Below the pieces are notes generated by a model. That model saw only the letters and a list, made by a program, of their open reading frames with translations, was not told where the DNA came from and ran no database searches. Positions 51,005-59,806 of a DNA stretch of 64,000 nucleotides are shown here, piece by piece; position 1 is the first letter of the stretch, and every line of letters begins with the position of its first letter. The stretch spans positions 124,001 through 188,000 of the forward strand of contig CAVSQS010000008.1 in assembly GCA_963730165.1 (NCBI GenBank). The letters run 5' to 3'. The translations under genes and the position numbers were made by a program. The stretch is from DASSQJ01 sp963730165 (GTDB taxonomy: Bacteria > Actinomycetota > Actinomycetes > Actinomycetales > Dermatophilaceae).

Positions 51005-52131
51005 GCGGTCCGCTGCACGGCATCCGGGTCATCGAGCTCGGCGGTATCGGCCCCGGGCCGTTCGCGGCGATGCTGCTCGCCGAGCTCGGTGCCGAGGTCG
51101 TGCGGGTCGACCGGCCCGGCGAGTCGAACCCGCTCGCGCTCGCCGGGGGGCTGCGCCGGTCGCGGGCGAGTATCGCGGTCGACCTCAAGCACCCGGACGG
51201 CCGCGACGTCGTGCGGCGGCTCGCCGAGGACGCCGACGTGCTCCTCGAGGGATTCCGGCCCGGCGTCGCGGAGCGGCTGGGCCTGGGCCCCGACGACCTG
51301 CTGGCCCGCAACCCACGCCTGGTGGTCGGCCGGATGACGGGGTGGGGCCAGCACGGGCCGCTCGCCGACCGAGCGGGTCACGACATCACGTACACCGCGC
51401 TCTCCGGGACGCTGCACACCCTCGGAACGATGGAGCGGCCCGTGACGCCGGTGCCCGCGCTCGCCGACTTCGCGGGTGGGTCGATGTACCTCGTGGCGGG
51501 AGTGCTCGCCGCGCTCGTCTCCCGGGCGACGACCGGCCGCGGCCAGGTCGTCGACACCGCGATGGTCGACGGCGTGGCGCACCTGCTCTCGACGGTCCAC
51601 GGCATGCTCGCGGCCGGTGCGTGGCGGGACGAGCGGGAGGCCAACCTGCTCGACGGCGGCGCTCCGTTCTACCGGGTCTACGAGTGCGCCGACGGGGGGT
51701 TCGTCGCCGTCGGCGCCCTCGAGCCGCAGTTCTGGCGCGAGCTGGTGAGCACGCTCGGCGTCGAGGTCGAGGGCGGCCAGTACGACCCCGCGACCTGGCC
51801 CGCCCAGGAGGCGGCCCTGACCCGTGCCTTCGCCTCCCGGACGCGCGACGAGTGGGCGGAGGTCTTCGCCGGGACCGACGCCTGCGTCGCCCCCGTGCTC
51901 TCGCTCGCCGAGGCGCCCACGCACCCGCACCTGCGCGCGCGGGGCACGTTCACCCCGTTCGGGGCCGGCGCGGTGCCGACCACGCCGCCGCGCTTCTCCG
52001 CGACGCCGACGTCGCCGCCGGGACCGGAGCCCGCGCCGGGCGCCGACACCCGCGAGTACCTCGTCGACCACGGCTTCGGCGTCGACGAGGTGGAGGCGCT
52101 GCTCGCCTCGGGGGCCGTCGCGCAGGGCTGA
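51001..52131 (+). CDS. CoA-transferase family III, alpha-methylacyl-CoA racemase type
   Basis: A 376-residue family III protein. Two catalytic residues match mycobacterial alpha-methylacyl-CoA racemase: His127 (AGHDITYTALSG) and Asp156 (ALADFAGG). This argues for racemase over transferase activity. Its role would be to epimerise 2-methyl-branched acyl-CoAs so that beta-oxidation can proceed. It is translationally coupled to fgd (ATGA overlap), an unexpected partner. It ends close to the convergent HAD gene. Confidence 0.86.
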   Translation: MSGPLHGIRVIELGGIGPGPFAAMLLAELGAEVVRVDRPGESNPLALAGGLRRSRASIAVDLKHPDGRDVVRRLAEDADVLLEGFRPGVAERLGLGPDDLLARNPRLVVGRMTGWGQHGPLADRAGHDITYTALSGTLHTLGTMERPVTPVPALADFAGGSMYLVAGVLAALVSRATTGRGQVVDTAMVDGVAHLLSTVHGMLAAGAWRDEREANLLDGGAPFYRVYECADGGFVAVGALEPQFWRELVSTLGVEVEGGQYDPATWPAQEAALTRAFASRTRDEWAEVFAGTDACVAPVLSLAEAPTHPHLRARGTFTPFGAGAVPTTPPRFSATPTSPPGPEPAPGADTREYLVDHGFGVDEVEALLASGAVAQG

Positions 52132-52151
52132 CCTCCCGGGATGCCCGCTCC

Positions 52152-52859
52152 TCAGGCCGTGGTGGCGCCGAGCCGCGTGGCGAGGTCGATGAACGAGGAC
52201 ACCGTGAGGTCGGGCGCCCGCATCGCCGCGGGGTAGGGCGCGCCGGCGCGGTCGACGTACGCGGTCCGCATCCCCGCCCGCCCGGCGCCGTGCAGGTCCC
52301 ACGGGTGTACCGCGACCATCATCGCGTCCGAGGCCTCGACCCCGCAGACTCCGAGTGCCCACCGGTAGGCCTGGGGGGAGGGCTTCCACGCCGGCGCGTC
52401 GGCGCAGGACAGCACCCGCTCGACGACGCCGTCGAGGCCGGCGCGCCCGAGCAGTCCCTCGGCGACCGCGGCCGAGCCCACGCTGAACGTCACCAGCCGG
52501 ATGCCCGCGGCACCGAGCGCACGCAGCCCCGGCGCGACGTCCGGGTGCACCGGGAGACCGAGGAAGCCCGTGATGACGTGCTCCGCCGCCTCCTCGAGGT
52601 CGGCCGGGGCGTCCGCCCGCGGGGCCACGAGCGAGCGGAAGGAGGCGCCGCCGAGCTCGGCGAAGGCGGGGTTGTCGCCGGTGACCGTCATCGCCATCCC
52701 GTCGCGCAGCGTCCCGAGGAACCACGACGAGGCGAGGTGACCCGGCAGGCCGAGCTCCTCGAAGCGGCCCTCGAGCGGCGTCAGGTCCGAGAGGGTCTCG
52801 TTGACGTCGAGGACGAGCAGGCGCGGGGGCGGGCCGGCAGACGGCACGGCGGGATCCAT
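52152..52859 (-). CDS. HAD-family hydrolase (haloacid dehalogenase type II-like)
   Basis: A 235-residue HAD protein. The nucleophile is Asp18 in LVLDVNETLSDL; the second motif has FSVGSA, the Lys is in PAWKPSPQAY and the acidic end in MVAVHPWDLHGA. The DVNETLxD opening and overall length fit type II haloacid dehalogenase relatives. Typical substrates are 2-haloacids or phosphate esters; which one is not readable. It stands alone, convergent with the racemase gene and divergent from the exchanger-like gene. Confidence 0.8.
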   Translation of the reverse strand: MDPAVPSAGPPPRLLVLDVNETLSDLTPLEGRFEELGLPGHLASSWFLGTLRDGMAMTVTGDNPAFAELGGASFRSLVAPRADAPADLEEAAEHVITGFLGLPVHPDVAPGLRALGAAGIRLVTFSVGSAAVAEGLLGRAGLDGVVERVLSCADAPAWKPSPQAYRWALGVCGVEASDAMMVAVHPWDLHGAGRAGMRTAYVDRAGAPYPAAMRAPDLTVSSFIDLATRLGATTA

Positions 52860-53003
52860 GGCCCCAGTGTCCTCGATCCGCCGGTCTCGTCGGTGACCCC
52901 GGGCGGCCCGTGACGATAGCGTCGCGCGGACCGACCCACGCTGTCGACGGCAGGAGGACGACGTGCAGGGCACGGGGAAGCCACGGTCCGGACGGGGGCC
53001 GTC

Positions 53004-54026
53004 GTGAGTCCGTCCGGCTGGCCGCTGGCCGTCCTCGTCCTCGTCCTCCTCGGCAGTGGCGCGATCCTGCTCACGGCCGGGGTCCGCTTCACGCGGATCG
53101 TCGACGAGATCGCCGACCGCACGGGCATCGGCGAGGCACTCGCGGGTGCGGTCCTCCTCGGGGCGACGACGTCACTACCGGGCCTCGTCACGTCGATCTC
53201 GGGCGCGGCCGCCGGCGACGCCGGCTTCGCCATCTCGAACGCGCTCGGCGGCATCGCGGCCCAGACGACCTTCCTCGCCGTCGCCGACCTCGCCTACCGT
53301 CGGGTCAACCTCGAGCACGCCGCGGCGTCCGTTCCGAACATCGTCCAGTCGATGACGCTGATCAGCCTCATCGGGGTCGTGCTCGCGGCCACCGGCAGCC
53401 CGGACGTGACCCTCTGGGGCGTCCACCCCGCGACCGTCCTGCTCGTCACCGTCTACGCCTACGGCCTCGTCCTCGCCCGGCGCGCCAACGAGGACCCGAT
53501 GTGGACGCCGCGGCGCACCGAGCAGACGGTCGACGACGAGCCCGACGAGGACGGCTCGGGGGCGTCGGACCGGCGGCTGTGGGTGCAGTTCGGCGTGCTC
53601 GCGGTCACCGTGGGTGGGGTCGGCTGGGTGATCGGGCAGAGCGGTCTCGCCCTCGCCGACCGCACCGGGCTCTCCGGGTCGCTCGTCGGCGGCCTCTTCA
53701 CCAGCGTCATCACCTCTCTGCCGGAGCTCGTCACGGTCCTGGCGGCGGTGCGGATCGGCGCGGTGACGCTCGCCGTCGCGGACATCATCGGCGGCAACAC
53801 CTTCGACGTCCTCTTCGTGGCCGCGGCGGACGTCGCCTACCGAGGTGGCTCGATCTACCACGCGGCCGACGAGTCGGCGGTCTTCATCACCTCGCTCACC
53901 GTCCTCCTCACGGCGACCCTCGCCGCGGGCATGCTCGGCAGGGAGCGGCGCCACATCGGGTTCGAGGGCGTCGGCATCCTCGTGTTCTACGGGCTGGGTG
54001 TGATCTCCCTCGTCGCGCTCGGCTGA
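53004..54026 (+). CDS. CaCA-superfamily exchanger-like membrane protein
   Basis: A 340-residue protein with two five-helix halves and an acidic cytoplasmic loop (about 170-190). The second alpha repeat is canonical (ITSLPELVTV, then GGNTFDVLF). The first reads TTSLPGLVTS and GGIAAQ, so the conserved ion-binding Glu is replaced by Gly and the later Asn by Gln. With half of the ion site altered, ordinary Na+/Ca2+ exchange is doubtful. The start is GTG. There are no operon partners. Confidence 0.75.
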   Translation: MSPSGWPLAVLVLVLLGSGAILLTAGVRFTRIVDEIADRTGIGEALAGAVLLGATTSLPGLVTSISGAAAGDAGFAISNALGGIAAQTTFLAVADLAYRRVNLEHAAASVPNIVQSMTLISLIGVVLAATGSPDVTLWGVHPATVLLVTVYAYGLVLARRANEDPMWTPRRTEQTVDDEPDEDGSGASDRRLWVQFGVLAVTVGGVGWVIGQSGLALADRTGLSGSLVGGLFTSVITSLPELVTVLAAVRIGAVTLAVADIIGGNTFDVLFVAAADVAYRGGSIYHAADESAVFITSLTVLLTATLAAGMLGRERRHIGFEGVGILVFYGLGVISLVALG

Positions 54027-54073
54027 GTCGGGTCCGTAGGGTGGAACGGACGCCGACCGAGGAGGTGGGCCGC

Positions 54074-54508
54074 GTGCTCGTCATCCGCTCCGCACCGCTG
54101 CGCGAGCTCGATGCCGTGACGCTCTACGGCATCATGCAGCTGCGCCAGCAGGTCTTCGTCGTCGAGCAGCAGTGCATCTACCCCGACCTCGACGACCGCG
54201 ACCTCGAGGCGGGCGCCGTCCAGCTGTGGGCCGAGGACGCCGACGGCGCGGTCGTCGCGACCCTGCGGGTGCTACGCGAGGCGGGCGGCGAGGTCCGCAT
54301 CGGCCGGGTCGCGACCGCCCGTTCGGTGCGCGGACAGGGGGTGGCGGCCGCGCTGGTGTCCGAGGCGCTCGACGCGACCGAGGGGCCGGTCGTGCTCGAC
54401 GCCCAGAGCCACCTCGAGCCCTGGTACACCCGCCTCGGCTTCGTCCGCGACGGCGCGGAGTTCGTCGAGGACGGCATCCCGCACGTCCCGATGCGACTCG
54501 AGCGCTGA
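54074..54508 (+). CDS. GNAT N-acetyltransferase (ElaA-like)
   Basis: A 144-residue acetyltransferase with the ElaA-type N-terminal signature LYGIMQLRQQVFVVEQQCIYPDLDDRD. The acetyl-CoA loop is in IGRVATARSVRGQGVAAALV, and LDAQSHLEPWYTRLGF closes the fold. The GTG start follows GGAGG with 8 nt spacing, and a TAGGGT box at 54037-54042 may be its -10 element. The acceptor is unknown. Confidence 0.82.
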   Translation: MLVIRSAPLRELDAVTLYGIMQLRQQVFVVEQQCIYPDLDDRDLEAGAVQLWAEDADGAVVATLRVLREAGGEVRIGRVATARSVRGQGVAAALVSEALDATEGPVVLDAQSHLEPWYTRLGFVRDGAEFVEDGIPHVPMRLER

Positions 54509-54547
54509 CCCCGCCGCGGTGTCGGTGGGTCGCGGCAGGATGAGCCG

Positions 54548-56077
54548 GTGACCGTCACCCTGGCCGAGGTGGTCGAGACCTCACGGGTCGTCGCCTCCAC
54601 CCGTTCGCGCACGGCGAAGCGCGATGCCCTGGCGACGCTGCTGCGCCGGTGCTCCCCCGACGAGGTCGGTGTCGTCGTCGCCCACCTGTCGGGAATGCTG
54701 CCGCAGCGCCGGCTCGGCGTGGGGTACCGCTCGTTCGGCTCGCCACCCGAGCCGGCCGCCGTGCCCACCCTGACCGTCGCCGACGTCGATGCCGGCTTCG
54801 ACCGGCTCGCCGCCACGGCGGGTGCAGGGTCGACGGGGACGCGTCGGGCCGAGCTCGCCGGGCTCCTCGGCCGCGCCACGGCCGATGAGCAGCGGTTCCT
54901 GCGTGACCTGGTCACCGGCTCCCTGCGCCAGGGGGCACTCGACGGTGTCGTCCTCGCCGCGGTCGCCGCGGCATTCGAGGTGCCCGAGCCGCTCGTCCGC
55001 CGCTCGGCGATGCTCGCCGGACTCGCCTCGGCCGTCGCCGAGGCCGCGGCCCGCGGAGGTGCCCCGGCACTGGAGGAGGTGGGTCTCGTCGTCGGGCGGC
55101 CGCTGCGTCCGATGCTCGCCGCCTCTGCGAGGAGCACGGCCGAGGCGGTCGAGGGGTTCTCCGGTGCCACGCTGCTCGTGGACGGCAAGCTCGACGGCAT
55201 CCGGGTCCAGGTGCACCGGCGGGGCGGGTGGGTCACCGTGTTCACCCGCAGCCTCGACGAGATCACCGAACGTGTCCCGGAGGTCGTCGAGGCCGTGGCC
55301 GGGCTGCCGGGCCAGGACCTCGTCCTCGACGGCGAGGCCATCGTCCTCGAGGGCGGTGGCCGGCCGGCGCCGTTCCAGGTCACCGGTGCGCGCACGGCGA
55401 GCTCCGCCGACGTCGCGCGGCTGCGTTCGGAGGTGCCGCTCACCACCTTCCTCTTCGACGTGCTGCACCGCGACGGCCGCGACCTGCTCGACGCGCCGGC
55501 GATCGAGCGCCACGCCGAGCTCGCCGACCTCGCGTCGCACCTGCTCGTGCCGCGGCTCGTCACCGACGATCCGGCCGCAGTGGAGCAGTTCTTCGCCGAC
55601 CTCGTCGACGCCGGCCACGAGGGGGTCGTCGTCAAGGACGTCGCCGCGCCGTACGCCGCCGGGCGGAGGGGGAGTGGGTGGGTCAAGGTCAAGCCGACGC
55701 ACACGCTCGACCTCGTCGTCCTCGCCGTCGAGAAGGGGTCGGGCCGGCGTCGGGGGTTCCTGTCCAACATCCACCTGGGGGCGCGCGACCCCTCGACCGG
55801 CGGTCTCGTCATGGTCGGCAAGACGTTCAAGGGGATGACCGACGCGATGCTGCGCTGGCAGACCGATCGCTTCACCGAGCTCGCGGCCGACGGTACCGAC
55901 GGCTGGGTCGTCACGGTCCGGCCCGAGCAGGTCGTCGAGGTCGCTCTCGACGGGGTCCAGCGCTCCACCCGCTACCCCGGTGGGGTCGCCCTGAGGTTCG
56001 CGCGGGTGCTGCGCTACCGGGACGACAAGGGCCCCGACGAGGCGGACACCATCGAGGCGGTCCGAAGCCTCCTCTGA
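54548..56077 (+). CDS. ligB: ATP-dependent DNA ligase (LigB type)
   Basis: A 509-residue ligase, the same size as mycobacterial LigB. A helical N-terminal DNA-binding domain (about 1-190) precedes the adenylation domain. The latter has the AMP-linked Lys214 in DGKLDGIRVQ, motif IIIa/IV (LFDVLHRDG, EGVVVKD) and motif V (WVKVKPTHTLDLV). An OB-fold C-terminus follows. It seals nicks with ATP; in actinobacteria this class backs up the NAD-dependent LigA. The start is GTG, and no Ku or LigD genes are nearby. Confidence 0.92.
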   Translation: MTVTLAEVVETSRVVASTRSRTAKRDALATLLRRCSPDEVGVVVAHLSGMLPQRRLGVGYRSFGSPPEPAAVPTLTVADVDAGFDRLAATAGAGSTGTRRAELAGLLGRATADEQRFLRDLVTGSLRQGALDGVVLAAVAAAFEVPEPLVRRSAMLAGLASAVAEAAARGGAPALEEVGLVVGRPLRPMLAASARSTAEAVEGFSGATLLVDGKLDGIRVQVHRRGGWVTVFTRSLDEITERVPEVVEAVAGLPGQDLVLDGEAIVLEGGGRPAPFQVTGARTASSADVARLRSEVPLTTFLFDVLHRDGRDLLDAPAIERHAELADLASHLLVPRLVTDDPAAVEQFFADLVDAGHEGVVVKDVAAPYAAGRRGSGWVKVKPTHTLDLVVLAVEKGSGRRRGFLSNIHLGARDPSTGGLVMVGKTFKGMTDAMLRWQTDRFTELAADGTDGWVVTVRPEQVVEVALDGVQRSTRYPGGVALRFARVLRYRDDKGPDEADTIEAVRSLL

Positions 56078-56145
56078 GCACCCGCCACCGGGGTGCTCCG
56101 CGGCAGGTCGTCGCCGGGAGGGAGTCGGAGGACGCGCAGTCGCCC

Positions 56146-57420
56146 TCAGCTCACGGCCGGTGAGTCAGGCCCCGACGTGGCCGCCCTCCGGGCCGCGGCG
56201 ATGCGTTCGACGGTGTCGGGGTGGGTGGCGAACAGGAGGTACTCGATGCGGGGAGGGCGGACGTCGGCGAGGTTCACCTCGGCCAGGCGCAGCTGCATCG
56301 CGGCGAAGGCTGCCGCGTCGCCGGTGAGCCGCAGCGCGTGCTGGTCGGCCCGGGCCTCGATGCGACGGGAGAGGAGGTTCTGGGCGGGGGCGCTCACCAC
56401 GCCGGCCAGCGCGAGCACGGCCAGCACCAGGCCGACCGCCTGTGGCGACCCGATCGAGTCGACGCCGGCCCGGCCGAGCAGGGCGTCCCACTGGCCGAGC
56501 AGGTAGAGCGCGACGACCGCGGCGGCGGCACCGATCGCCCCCAGCAGCGCGCCCCGCTCGGGGTCCCGGTGCTTGGCATGGCCCAGCTCGTGCGCGACCA
56601 CGCTGCGCACCTCGGCGGCCGCGCCCCGGCGCAGCAGCGTGTCGTAGACGACGAGACGCCGGGTCGCGCCGACACCGGACACGTACGCGTTCAGGCCGGT
56701 GGTGCGCCGTGAGGCGTCGGCAACCAGCACGTCGCGTACCGGCATGCCGTCCCGGGCGGCCAGCGCGACCAGCTCGTCGCGCTGGGATCCCTCCGGCATC
56801 GGGGTGAAGGTGTTGAAGACCGGCTCGACCAGGACCGGGACGACGAAGGAGAGCAGCGCGACGAGGGTGGCGGCGCCCGCGGCCCCGACGGCCCACCACC
56901 ACACCGGCGCGAACCGGGTCAGCGCATAGAACGCGGTCAGCACCACGGCGCTCATCACCACTCCGACCGCGTAGCCCTTGAGCAGGTCCACCGTCCACCC
57001 TCCCCAGTCCTGGGTCGACAGCCCGTGCTCTCGCAGCACCGCGTGCCGGCGCGCGGCGAACGGAAGGGTCACCAGGGGCCCGACCGCGAGGACCGCCAGC
57101 CCGCCCACCACGGCCTCGGCCAGCCAGTACCCGCCGAACGGCTGGGCAGCCCACGTGACGAGGCGGGCACCGGCCGGGGTCAGGCCGAGCAGCAGGGACA
57201 CGGCGAGCCCGGTCGACAGCGACCCGTACGAGCCGGGGCGCAGGGCGGCGTGCAGCGCGCGCCCCCGCCGCACGACGTCGACCGGTACGTCACCGAGTGC
57301 CGCCACCAGGTCGGCCCGGCCCGGACGGGGTACCCGCCACGGGACCAGGGAGACCACGGCCACGGACAGCGCGAGTCCGAGCCCGACCAGCGCGAGCACG
57401 GCCCATCCCGGCGGGGTCAC
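56146..57420 (-). CDS. M48-family membrane metalloprotease
   Basis: A 424-residue CAAX-protease/HtpX-type enzyme. Several N-terminal hydrophobic helices are followed by NAYVSGVGATRRLVVYD and the zinc site HELGH (His277, Glu278, His281), with a third ligand in SRRIEARADQHAL. It cleaves membrane or prenylated proteins in the family's better-known members. The 81 nt upstream to the next gene carry nothing recognised. The start is GTG. Confidence 0.85.
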   Translation of the reverse strand: MTPPGWAVLALVGLGLALSVAVVSLVPWRVPRPGRADLVAALGDVPVDVVRRGRALHAALRPGSYGSLSTGLAVSLLLGLTPAGARLVTWAAQPFGGYWLAEAVVGGLAVLAVGPLVTLPFAARRHAVLREHGLSTQDWGGWTVDLLKGYAVGVVMSAVVLTAFYALTRFAPVWWWAVGAAGAATLVALLSFVVPVLVEPVFNTFTPMPEGSQRDELVALAARDGMPVRDVLVADASRRTTGLNAYVSGVGATRRLVVYDTLLRRGAAAEVRSVVAHELGHAKHRDPERGALLGAIGAAAAVVALYLLGQWDALLGRAGVDSIGSPQAVGLVLAVLALAGVVSAPAQNLLSRRIEARADQHALRLTGDAAAFAAMQLRLAEVNLADVRPPRIEYLLFATHPDTVERIAAARRAATSGPDSPAVS

Positions 57421-57501
57421 GGCCCTGCCCTGCCCGGGGCGGGGGGCTGCGGCGCGGGCGAGGGGGGGCCCAGGTGGCCCGGGTGGGGCGGGGGACTCAC
57501 C

Positions 57502-57975
57502 TCACCGGGCCGGGGTCCGGGTGAGTGCCGTGATGAACCGCCAGAGGGCGGCGACGATGCCGATGATGCTCCCGACCGCCGCGATCCCGAGGAAGAGCCG
57601 CACCGCGAGCTCCCAGCCGCTCGAGACGTCGAAGGGGAAGACCTCCCAGATGCGCACGACGGCAGCCAGCCCGACCATCGTCGTGACCGCCTCGCCGAGG
57701 GCTCGCCACCACGGCGCGGTGACGGCGACGTAGGTGATCTCGGCCGCTACGCTCACCCACAGCGAGGCGTTGACGAGACCCAGCACGAGGGTCGTCTCGG
57801 CGGTGAGGAACGGCAGGGCGTCCCAGCCGGGCCACACGTTGACGACGTAGAGCAGGGCGAGGTTGACGAGGGCCCCGATGACGTGGCCGAACCTGCCGGC
57901 CCGGGCCCGACCTCGACCGGTTCGCGCCGGTGCGCCGGGGTACGGTCCGGTGGTCGGTGTGGGTGCGGTGGACAT
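57502..57975 (-). CDS. Four-helix membrane protein of unknown function
   Basis: A 157-residue protein with a Pro/Thr/Arg-rich head (1-28) and four hydrophobic segments (about 30-46, 55-75, 88-106 and 122-147). It has no recognised family. It may be transcribed with the M48 protease downstream on the same strand (81 nt gap). ATG 57975 is taken as start because the upstream sequence is out of character for coding. Confidence 0.55.
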   Translation of the reverse strand: MSTAPTPTTGPYPGAPARTGRGRARAGRFGHVIGALVNLALLYVVNVWPGWDALPFLTAETTLVLGLVNASLWVSVAAEITYVAVTAPWWRALGEAVTTMVGLAAVVRIWEVFPFDVSSGWELAVRLFLGIAAVGSIIGIVAALWRFITALTRTPAR

Positions 57976-58141
57976 GACCAACTCCAGCCGGCGGCTGCGA
58001 CTCACGACCCGCCACGGCCGGCGGGGCGCGCACCTCCGCCGCCCCCATCCTCCCACCGCGACTCCCCGACCGCGTGAGGGCGAGAGCGGGGTCACGCCCA
58101 CGACGCGGGCGACATCGTCCGAGCGTGACGGTCCTGCCCGA

Positions 58142-58816
58142 GGGCCGCGGGGCTGCCAGCGCGCCTGGCTGACGCGCGACGTCGTCGCGGGCGTGACGCC
58201 GGCCGCGATCGACGGCCCCGAGGTCATGGGGTACGTCTCGATCGCTGGGACCCCGCTCGTCACGGGCATCTACACCGTCACCTTCCCGACCCTGGTCTTC
58301 GCCCTTCTGTGCGCCGGGCGGGCCTCGTGGCCGGCCTGTTGCGTTGCGTCTGGGCTTCCTCGGGGGCCTCTTCAGTGCATCGCTGCTCGTCGGAGTCCTC
58401 ACAGGTGTCGGCATGCAGGTCCGCTCCGGCCAGGTGCCCGCGATGCTCGGGCTGCCCGGCCCAGCGGGGGATGGGCCGAGCAGCAGTGGCAGACCGCCCG
58501 CGCGCTGCCGCGGGCCAGCTCGGCACGGTGGCCGTCGCCGGGGGCACCGTGTGCGTCTGCGGCTGCACGCGCTACCTGCCGCGCGTCCCGGGTGCCCTCG
58601 TGGCGGTCGTGGTCGCCATCAGCGTCCCGGCGGGGACGGTGCCGCGGACCACGGGGACCTCGACATCGTCCGTCGCGCCTGTCGGCCCTCGAGGGGGCGA
58701 CCTTCGGCATCGCCCGCGCCGACGACCGGCTACTCGCCACGCTGGGCAGCTACGGGGTGCTCGACCGGTTCTCACCCGACCCGGTCACGTCGCGGGCCCG
58801 GGCCGCCGGCACCTGA
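58142..58816 (+). pseudogene. SulP-type sulfate/anion transporter remnant
   Basis: Four fragments of a SulP transporter lie in order but in different reading frames. First comes DVVAGVTPAAIDGPEVMGYVSIAGTP-like sequence (about 58175-58310). Next is LRLGFLGGLFSASLLVGVLTGVGMQV (58345-58440, another frame). Then PRVPGALVAVVVAI (about 58575-58620), and last a STAS-like tail with GIARADDRLLATLGSYGVLDRF (about 58690-58816). Intact SulP proteins are over 480 residues; here much of the membrane core is missing. Frameshifts and deletions are certain if the assembly is right. No start codon is evident. The remaining sequence from 57976 to 58141 shows nothing else. Confidence 0.7.
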
Positions 58817-58842
58817 CGGGGCCGCCGGGCGCGCGCCCGGCG

Positions 58843-59598
58843 TCACGTCGTGCGGGCCAGCACTGCCGTGACGAACCCGAGCTGGCCCCGGTACCCCTCG
58901 AGCCAGTCACGGCGATGACGCTCGGCCACGTCGAGGGCGTGGCGTCGGTCGGCCGCCCCGGTCTCGGGGCGCAGCGCCCACTCGGTGAGCGAGCCGGTCC
59001 ACGACCACTCGTAGTCGTCCCACTCGGCCTCGGTGCTCACGTGGGCATATGTGACCGCCCACCCGTGCGTGTCGGTGAGAGCGAGGAACCCGTCGAGAGT
59101 GGGGAAGTCCCCGGGCCCCGCGTCGATCGCGGCCTGGGCGGCCCGTGACGGTGAGCGGGCCCAGAACGCGTCGCCGACGAGGGCCCGGCCCCCGGGGGCC
59201 AGGTGGGTGGCGACGGCGTCGAGCATCGGCTGGGTGCCGCCGAAGGCGTGGCTCGCGCCGACGCAGAGGACCGCTCCGTAGCCGCCGTCCCACCACTCGC
59301 GGGCGTCACCCTCGTACCAGGTGAGGCGGTCGGCCACCCCGCGCGCGGCGGCACGCACCACCCGATCGGGGTGCAGGTGCGTGTCGACCCCGAGCGCCGT
59401 GAGGTCAGGGCGGCGGGCGAGCAGCTCGACGAGCCAGGCACCGGAGCCGCAGCCGAGGTCGAGCACCCGCGCTGCCTCGGCGGGGTCCAGTCGGTCGAGG
59501 AGCCGGGCGACGGAGGCGTCCGAGACCGGTGCGGCGACGGGATGGTGGGTGTGCGCGATGCGGCTGGTCTCGGCGCGGTCCACGGGCGTCATCCTCAT
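58843..59598 (-). CDS. SAM-dependent methyltransferase
   Basis: A 251-residue class I methyltransferase. The SAM loop is VLDLGCGSGAWLVELLA (about residues 45-61), with LGVDTHLHP for the ribose acid. LAPGGRALVGDAFW marks the post-core strand. The His-rich N-terminus (RIAHTHHPVAAPVS) resembles small-molecule methyltransferases. ATG at 59598 or 59592 is possible. The target is unknown. It converges with the SulP remnant. Confidence 0.8.
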   Translation of the reverse strand: MRMTPVDRAETSRIAHTHHPVAAPVSDASVARLLDRLDPAEAARVLDLGCGSGAWLVELLARRPDLTALGVDTHLHPDRVVRAAARGVADRLTWYEGDAREWWDGGYGAVLCVGASHAFGGTQPMLDAVATHLAPGGRALVGDAFWARSPSRAAQAAIDAGPGDFPTLDGFLALTDTHGWAVTYAHVSTEAEWDDYEWSWTGSLTEWALRPETGAADRRHALDVAERHRRDWLEGYRGQLGFVTAVLARTT

Positions 59599-59740
59599 CG
59601 GAACGCCACCCCGGGCGCAACGCGGTACGGCGCGTGGAGCCGCGCAGCCGGCGCGGGCGGCTGGTCGGAGCACGGCGCGGCGGAGCACGCCCGCGGCACC
59701 CAGACCATGACGAGCGACCTCGACCTGCCCCTGCGACTCA

Positions 59741-59785
59741 CCCGGGAGCGGCGTCGACCGGATCGCGGTCGACGCCGCTCCCGGG
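59741..59785 (-). terminator. Strong 20-bp hairpin after the mycothiol-type gene
   Basis: A perfect 20-bp stem (59741-59760 with 59766-59785) and a 5-nt loop start 22 nt past the stop of the gene at 59807-60427. This is the longest perfect hairpin in the window. There is no U-tract. It should end that transcript before the methyltransferase gene. Confidence 0.65.
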
Positions 59786-59806
59786 CCCTCGGCCGGGCGT
59801 GCGCCC

